NCBI GenBank assembly: GCA_025399215.1
Contig: MU621301.1
Location: 1-29,044 of the forward strand
From: Globomyces pollinis-pini
Taxonomy: Eukaryota > Chytridiomycota > Chytridiomycetes > Rhizophydiales > Globomycetaceae
Length of the DNA: 29,044 nucleotides
Direction of reading: 5' to 3'
Shown here: positions 22,501 through 29,044 of the stretch, piece after piece
Position numbering within the stretch: position 1 is the first letter of the stretch
Layout of the letters: each line of letters opens with the position of its first letter
Position numbers and translations under genes: made by a program
Notes under the pieces: model-generated
Told to the model about the DNA's origin: nothing
Seen by the model: only the letters and a program-made list of their open reading frames with translations
Databases searched by the model: none

Positions 22501-25500
22501 CATCCGCTTTGAAGATTTCAAATTCGGAAACCATTGCTATCCTGCAACAATATGTGGCGGAAATTTCATCCAAGTCTCCTTGGATTAACCAAACCCAATC
22601 CAATTTCCAAACTAGCTTATTGAAGGAAAGCAATGGAAATTCATTGTTGATGAGATTATTTCAAACCTACTTTGAAAATAGATGTAGTTATATCATTTTA
22701 ATTTGTTAGCCATGTCTTCAGTATTGATTCAACATTCAAGCAAACGAGTACGATATATTGGTGAAATTCAAGGGTAACTACTTTCTTCTTACAGTTAGTA
22801 TGATCGAAACTTTAGGATCGGCACAAAGTGGTATTGGAATTATGATAACTCATTATAGAACCCTTCGACTATGATCTAAATTTACAAAAAACTGTTCAAT
22901 TATTAAGAAGGCAATTAAAAGCAACATATCGGGAACACGATTCGCCTAATTTCATCAACGATCTTCATATCTGTTTGTCAAAGTGCGCAGCGTATGTCGT
23001 GAGTATGGATCAAGTAATTTGCAATGTGATTAATGATGGTTAGTATACTGCGGAACTGATTCAATTGATATGTTTTGCACCAAAAGTAAAGTTCAGCACT
23101 ACAGTTCTAGAAATAACTACCGAAACTTTATCATGGATAATGTCGAGTAAACCGCAAACTGCTGCCAGCATACTGGGTCATCTGAATCAAGTATGGGAAA
23201 CAATTGCAACTCTCAAATTGGGGATATATGATAGTGACGAGCAGTAAGGGAAGATTATTAATGTTTTGTTAGGGCTTTGGATCCTTTCACCCAGGCCATG
23301 ACTTATGGTACACCAAAACCAATGCCCGGAAAGTCCTTTTCATCTCGAGCACATACTATCTGGATTGAGTTTTTAGTTGAACGCTTCAAATTCGATAGAT
23401 TACAAGAAACTGACAGTATAAGTCTGTACACAGACTTTATTCTGAATGCTTGTCTACCAAACTTTCCTATGAGGTTTTTGACCCTGAAACTGATTTTTTA
23501 GCACTTGTTTCAAGTCATATGAAGCACGGTTAGATTTAGCTTCACTTGGTGTTCGGATTGCGAAAGAATTGCAAAGACGGGAAGATTATGCAACGTTGCC
23601 TGTTTGGTCTGCAGTATTGAAGCTTTGTATGCAGTTTTTTAGGACATCGCCACTGTAAGAATTTTTCCAAAATTGAATTTTTTTTAGATATGGGGAATTA
23701 ACTAGAATAGAGTTTGCAAAGATGATTGGTTTTTATAACGCCATTAAATCCTTGAAATTTGAGAAAATTAATTCAATGGCAACAAATAATCTGTTGAAAT
23801 CTTCTTATACAGTGGGTTTTGAATCTGATCGGATTGAATTCTCTGACATTCAACAAGTGCTGGTGGTTCTGTGGGAGAATGAAATACATAGATTCTCTGC
23901 TTGGTTTAAACCATTACAAACGACAGATGTAAATTCTGAATTTGTGTTACCACCAGTAGTCAATGAAAGACAGGTAAAAGTACTTATCGATTTTAATTCC
24001 TTGAATAGTTGAAATGGAATTCTTTGCTGAGAATAGCTTGGAAGGTAGATCCTACTGTAGCGATTCGATTTAGAACAAGATTTTTCAACAGCACTGACAT
24101 AATTGACACTGAAATAGCTGATATTTCAAGATTTAGTGAAATTAAAGCTATTGATTGCCCAGCTGGAGTTAGCATTTTGTTGAAAAATTCTTGGAAATCT
24201 AGAGTTGATAATCAGTTGCGACATTTAATGTATTGGACCCCAGTACCACCGATTACTGCTATACAGTTATTATCACAGACACAGAAACTGCAGCCTTGGG
24301 TTATTCAGTACGCAATTCGGTCTCTCAATCACTTTGGACTGAAAGATATAGTTTTCTTTTATATTCCACAACTAGTCCAGGCACTCCGTACTGATACACT
24401 TGGCTATATTGAACGATTTATACTAGAAGCCGCAAAAACTTCACAGTTTTTTGCACATCAGATTATTTGGAATATGGAAGCCAATATGTACAAAGACGAA
24501 GAATCTCAAGTGGTAAATAGATCTTTTTATTGAATACGATTATTAGCCCGATGCATTGAAACCTGCATTTGATCGCATCATTGCTAAAATAATTCATTGC
24601 TTAACAGGCAATGATAAGGACTTTTATGAACGAGAATTTTCATTCTTTAAAGCTGTCACAGATATATCTGGAAAACTAAAACCTTTGGTGCAAGCAGATG
24701 CCACAAAAGCAGATAAGAAGGTATCGAGTAGAACGTTTTAATATTTTAGAAAAAAATAGATGAAGAAATTCGTAAAATTAAAGTAGATCCGGGAGTTTAC
24801 TTACCAACCAACCCGGATCGAAAGGTGGTAGATATTGATTACGATTCTGGAAGACCTCTCCAATCTCACGCGAAAGTAATCATAGTCTCATATTTATGCT
24901 AGGCCCCATTCATGGCTACCTTTCAAGTAGAAAATTTCCAGTCAAGACCAGATACACCACAAGGTGCTCCTGAATGGATGTCATCTATCTTTAAAGTCGG
25001 TGATGATTGTCGACAAGATGTGTTGGCACTTCAGTTAATCAGTGTTTTTCAAGGTATTTTTCAATCTGCTGGACTTGACTTGTACACTTTTCCTTATAGA
25101 GTGGTGGCAACAGCGCCTGGGGTAACTTTAATGTTCTAAATAGCAGTGTGGTGTAATTGAAGTTATACCTGGTTCGATTTCACGAGATAGTATGGGAAGG
25201 GAGAATGTGAATAACCTACATGAGTAATAATGTATTACTGATAAAATTAGGTGGTTTTTGGCAAAGTTTGGATCCGAAACTAGTATACAATATTTGACTG
25301 CTCAGAAAGAATTTGTGAAAAGTTTAGCAGCTTATTCACTGATAATGTTCCTATTACAGTTCAAAGATAGGCATAATGGAAACATCATGTTTGACAAGCA
25401 AGGACATATGATTCACATTGGTAAACCCATATCAATTTACTTGTAGATTTTGGATTCATGTTATCGATAGCACCTGGTGGTGGAGTATTGGAAGTCTCAC

Positions 25501-25925
25501 CGTTCAAATTAACCACTGAGATGATTTTGGTAATGGGAGGCGATGCAACTCAACCTGCATATCTTGAATTCTCGGAGTTATGTGTAAGAGCATATTTAGC
25601 GTCACGGTACCAATGATGGAAATTAATCAATAGACCATATGCTGAAGAAATTATTAGCATCGTCTCTCTAATGATGGAATCTGGTTTACCATGCTTCAAA
25701 GGTATTTCGTTATATCATTTATGTTTAGGTGAACTCACAATTCGAAAATTACGTGAAAGATTTCAATTAGATAAAACTGATCATGGTGCTGCAGAGTTTA
25801 TGATTAACTGTATAAAACAATCACATCAGAATACAAGACAGTAATCGAGTATTCGACTCACATTTAGGGGTTTATATGACGTCTTTCAAAGCTTTCAAAA
25901 TGGAATACCTTATCATAAAGGATAA
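19594..25925 (+). CDS. Type III phosphatidylinositol 4-kinase alpha (Stt4/PI4KA)
   Basis: Makes PI4P at the plasma membrane, feeding PI(4,5)P2 synthesis, actin organisation and the cell-wall pathway. The gene starts with ATG at 19594 ([12 protein letters not shown]) and is cut by about twenty introns, mostly 25-35 nt, with a 75-nt-class first intron. I estimate roughly 1,900 aa, the usual Stt4 size. The N-terminal two-thirds are helical repeats with no strong motifs. The C-terminus carries the PI3/4-kinase fold: [31 protein letters not shown], catalytic loop [13 protein letters not shown], an intron, then [12 protein letters not shown], and [10 protein letters not shown], which is characteristic of PI4KA. 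The extreme C-terminus ([15 protein letters not shown]) matches the family end; the stop is TAA 25923-25925. Frame was checked exon by exon in the kinase region; several middle exons (20640-23700) are only outlined. All kinase residues look intact. Confidence 0.92.
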
Positions 25926-26062
25926 TTTAAAGATAACTGTTTTAATAGCAGTTGACAATACAACATTTAATTTTTAATAAATAATTCCTTTAACCAAATA
26001 ATTTTAATTGAATTAATCACCATTGAGTATTTTATTTTATGAAGTATGAAAATTATATATAA

Positions 26063-28080
26063 TTAGTCTTGTTCCAATTTACGCTTCCCTAAAATAGTAC
26101 CCGAAGAACCGCCTGTGTTCAAAGTTTGATCTTGCACTACACTTGCCACTGTTGGTGAATTGTTAAGGATATCATCAATTTCGTCATTTAACCAACCATC
26201 ATCATCATCGTCTGTTGACTCTATTTTTAAGCACAAGGATTGTTGTTCAATTTCCGGTTTTAGTGTGGGTTGAAGTTCCTCTGTATCTTCAGAATCGTCA
26301 GAGTCCAACAAAGCTTCGTCTACTTCTTTATCCATTGTATTCCAATCATCATTAACGAGAACCATATTCACTGGTATCATTTGGTCATTGTTAACTAGTC
26401 TTAATATTGATGAATCTAGTAAATAATCATTTTCTTTTAATTTTTCCCATTGACTTAGTGAATCAATTAACCATTCTGGTTTGACAATCCAGATATCTTT
26501 ATCTTTTGCCTGATTTACTTTGATCGTACCCTTCTAAATAATATTAATTTGAAAGTCATTACTTTAGTTGCCACAACATGTGTAACTTGGTCATTCAAAT
26601 CTTTGTAACATTTCGCACCAAATTGTGTGGCCAATATCCAAAGGTCATGAGTACTAGGATCATGTCTAATTTGAATCAGACCACTAAAAACTAAATGAAC
26701 TCCTTCCAAAACTCTTGATTTTAAACTGGGTAATAGTTTTCCAATATCATTTTTGGTATCATGTAGTTTATAGTGATCAAAAAACTGTTTATGGAGATTT
26801 TTTAATGATTTGATCAAGTATTCCAACTCGGAATCATCATCACATAGTTTTGGTTTTGGTTTTGGTCCTTTGGGAGCCTTTTCATCTTTTTCTATTGGTT
26901 CAACTATACGGTAAATATAATAGATAATACTAGAATTTTCCTTTAAAGGTTCATTAATATCTCCAATCCCGATGAAAAAATTATCTACAGTTTAATATAA
27001 AACTATTGTATGTACAAGGTCGGACTTTGATTAAACTTGGTGACCAATTCCATACATCTAGAACAAGAGTTAAAGAGTTTTGAAAAAACCTGATCGATCA
27101 TCAATGGCTACCACCATGGATTGGTCCACCGGAAATAATCGTTGTATACTTTTGTGGACAAAACCTATGATAAATGAAATGATGTAAGATACTTCCACTG
27201 TCATCACGGGACAAGATTCTATCTTTGAAATACTTTTTCGTGGGATCTAATATGTTGGCTACGGCAAATGCATAGTTCCTTGTCCCCATTGTATAAATAT
27301 GCATTTCATAAAGATTGTACATCTCTTCCAAAAATTCTCGAGTTCCAGGCCTATAATTTATTAATGCACTGAATAAAAATATGAAATGTTCATTGCAGTT
27401 AGCAGTAGAGATTTAGTCAGTACCTCAACTTGATATAGTAAATAGTGGGATGATCTGGTAGGGTAAAACTATACACATCCTAGTTGTTAGAGAAAATAAA
27501 GTACTTTTAATGTGGGATAATCTGGATTATCGGGATCACTCAACCATTCTTTTACTGTTGTATCAACAGTTGCATGAATGACTGTTTGATCTAAATCTAA
27601 CAACATCGTCAGCATATTAGTATTTAATAGCCTGGTAATGTTTTCTGAATCTATCCTGCCAGCTTCGTGTGTAGATACTGTTACTCCTTTTGAATCATGG
27701 GTAAGATTGATGGTTGCTCGTGACGCCTGCGAGAAACCAGAGTAATGAACTCTTGTAAGATCCTGGCCACATAATGCACATAATCCATGTAATTGCACTG
27801 CATGAGAGCATGGTTCTCTAATAAAGCAAATTGGCGTTTCTATTGATTCGATGAGGTCCAGGACTGTTGGTGGGTTTTCAATAATCCCTTTACAGTTTGA
27901 CATTATAATTCCTCTTCGCGTTTTATTTGAATCATCCAGATACTCGTATCTTCCAATTTCCTGATCTAAATCAACTTCCTTTGCGTCCGTCCAATTTATG
28001 ATCTGCAATGGATAATGACTGGCATCCACATTAACCACCTTTAATCCAGGTTCGTGAGTACCGGTTCCTGAGTCTGACAT
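26063..28080 (-). CDS. FCP1-family RNA polymerase II CTD phosphatase (FCPH + BRCT)
   Basis: Removes phosphate from the RNA polymerase II C-terminal heptads, recycling the polymerase. Seven exons joined across introns of 25, 73, 28, 32, 31 and 29 nt give exactly 600 codons. Order: N-terminal domain (~1-90); a Cys/His-rich motif CSHAVQLHGLCALCG (~91-105) typical of fungal Fcp1; the phosphatase domain with the catalytic DLDQT motif (162-166, LDLDQTVIHATVD), RPGTREFLEEM, YTMGTRNYA and the acid loop IDDRSDVW; a Lys/Pro linker; a BRCT domain (~375-480, ending WIVKPEWLIDSLSQW); and an acidic tail with DDDDDGWLNDEIDDIL, which resembles the C-terminal helix that binds TFIIF in other FCP1 proteins (inference). 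The ATG at 28080 is the first in frame. Transcription converges with PI4KA, leaving 137 bp between the two stops. Confidence 0.95.
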
Positions 28081-28414
28081 TCCAATGATTTAGTGTTGTG
28101 ACTTGTGGTAACTTTTTTTGATTTTTTGCTGAACGTTCGTTACATTCAGTCAAGACATGATTTTGCCATTACGAGGTTAAATGAACTCCTAAGTATTGAA
28201 GACCATATCACACTCATTAAGTATTTGAATTTGAGAAACTTTCTATAACAACAGAAAAACAGTCGTTGACTCTTCCATTCATCCGTTCACATAACAAAAT
28301 AAAGCTGCTCTAATATAACCGTTCATTATTGACTTTCAATGTATTTATGTACTGGGAACTGATTGACTTTTTCGTATATTTTTTTTTTTTAATTTCCATT
28401 TCATTCATAATTCA
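28081..28414. promoter_or_regulatory. Divergent promoter FCP1 / SURF6 with T-tract
   Basis: 334 bp between divergent starts. A poly-T run at about 28378-28390 lies 25 bp before the SURF6 ATG. A comparable T-tract precedes the left SURF6 copy (A-run 291-303), although the surrounding sequences do not align. Poly(dA:dT) tracts are common nucleosome-excluding promoter elements in fungi. Confidence 0.45.
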
Positions 28415-29044
28415 ATGGCATTAAAGGAAAGAATTGAAAGCCATCAAGAAGCGTTTGATTCCCTTGTTCAGAGTATTCCAGCAAAGTATTACTTTACTAT
28501 CCAGCATGAGGAAGTGGTAAGTGTTCTCATAGTAGTCGTTTGTATCCTTACAATAATCTAATACAAAAAACCATTTACTAATGATTTATTAGAATGGAAG
28601 ATTCAATCAAAAGAAATCACCTCAAGAAAAATTATCACATAAACAAGTATCCAAGAAGGCTAAAAAATTAAAGGTATCCAAATGAAATTAAATTCATTCC
28701 ATAGTTGGATCCAGAATCAAGTAAAACTGTATTAGAAATACAAGAATCAAAATTAAAAGGTGAAGAAGAACAAGAATCTCAATCCATTGATAATGAAAAT
28801 ATTCTAAAAAATCAAATGCAATTTCATGATAAAGATACGTTAAAGATGAAGATTAATATGAAAATTCAAGAGTATCGAAAGCTAAGAAATGCTCCAGAGG
28901 TGAAAGCTGAAAGTCGTCAAGAATTGTTGGAAAAGAGAAAGAAAAGAAAGGAAGAACAAAAGAAAGCTTTAAAGATGAAATCAAATAGAAAAATGTTGAA
29001 TGATACCTTGGTATGTACTTCTCTTGTTTGGATTGTACCATTAC
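28415..29044 (+). CDS. RRP14/SURF6-like ribosome biogenesis protein, 5' part (runs off the window)
   Basis: Nucleolar protein of the SURF6/Rrp14 family. Exon 1 28415-28516 (MALKERIESHQEAFDSL), 76-nt intron, exon 2 28593-28673, 31-nt intron, exon 3 28705-29010, then a GTATGT donor at 29011 leads off the edge. The N-terminal Rrp14 signature (AFDSLVQSIPAKYYF) is present, and exon 3 opens the SURF6 domain (LKMKINMKIQEYRKLRNAPE...ELLEKRKKRKEEQKK), a Lys/Arg/Glu-rich helix. This copy continues past the point where the left copy is cut by the window. It is divergent from FCP1 across 334 bp. Codons 3 onward in the first two exons are identical to the inverted copy at 1-265. Confidence 0.88.
28421..28685. 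repeat. Right arm of the exact inverted repeat (pairs with 1-265)
   Basis: Exact reverse complement of positions 1-265. The inner break lies at codon 3 of this copy (ATGGCA | TTAAAGG...) and codon 6 of the other (...GAAAAT | TTAAAGG). Identity includes both intron sequences. Where it ends on the outer side is unknown, because the partner arm is cut by the window edge. Confidence 0.95.

Noticed and set aside
1..29044. tRNA, rRNA, CRISPR, transposase or viral genes
   Set aside because: Looked for and not seen; the only repeats are the terminal inverted pair, the in-frame repeat in the DUF3533 gene and short intergenic motifs.

Overview
This window is AT-rich nuclear DNA from a eukaryote, most likely a fungus. 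Genes are packed on both strands with 100-350 bp gaps and are broken by many GT...AG spliceosomal introns. The fungal signs are an SNG1-type DUF3533 membrane protein, a Ldb17/SPIN90 protein, secreted aspartic proteases with N-terminal signal peptides, an FCP1 with the DLDQT motif, and an Stt4-type PI 4-kinase. Nearly all introns are extremely short (about 23-38 nt, a few 69-81 nt). That, with the base composition, hints at an early-diverging or compact fungal genome, but I cannot fix the lineage from sequence alone. Many genes look broken until these tiny introns are removed. After removal, five multi-exon genes (RasGEF-PH, SPIN90, RanBPM-like, myosin V, FCP1) give one uninterrupted frame whose length divides by three.

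Layout, left to right: a 5' fragment of an RRP14/SURF6 gene (- strand, runs off the left edge); a RalGPS-like RasGEF-PH gene (-, 379-4091) divergent from an SPIN90/Ldb17 gene (+, 4306-5486); a LisH-CTLH-CRA gene of the RanBPM/Gid type (-, 5602-6552) divergent from a class V myosin (+, 6821-11803); two secreted aspartic proteases (-, 12025-13536 and 13880-15433); a divergently transcribed catalytically degenerate paralogue (+, 15758-17164); an SNG1-like DUF3533 membrane protein (+, 17426-19261); a PI4KA/Stt4 kinase (+, 19594-25925); an FCP1 CTD phosphatase (-, 26063-28080); and the 5' half of an RRP14/SURF6 gene (+, from 28415, runs off the right edge).

The most unusual structure is at the ends. 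Positions 1-265 are an exact reverse complement of 28421-28685, covering the first exons and introns of the SURF6 gene, with a sharp break just inside the coding start. Other notable points are a protease family with one dead member and a shared C-terminal helical tail, a PH domain interrupted by about 455 residues, and the near-minimal introns. Functionally, several genes belong to cell polarity and plasma-membrane traffic (Ras-family GEF, Arp2/3 activator, myosin V, PI4P synthesis), but nothing shows they are co-regulated. No RNA genes, CRISPR arrays or transposons were seen.
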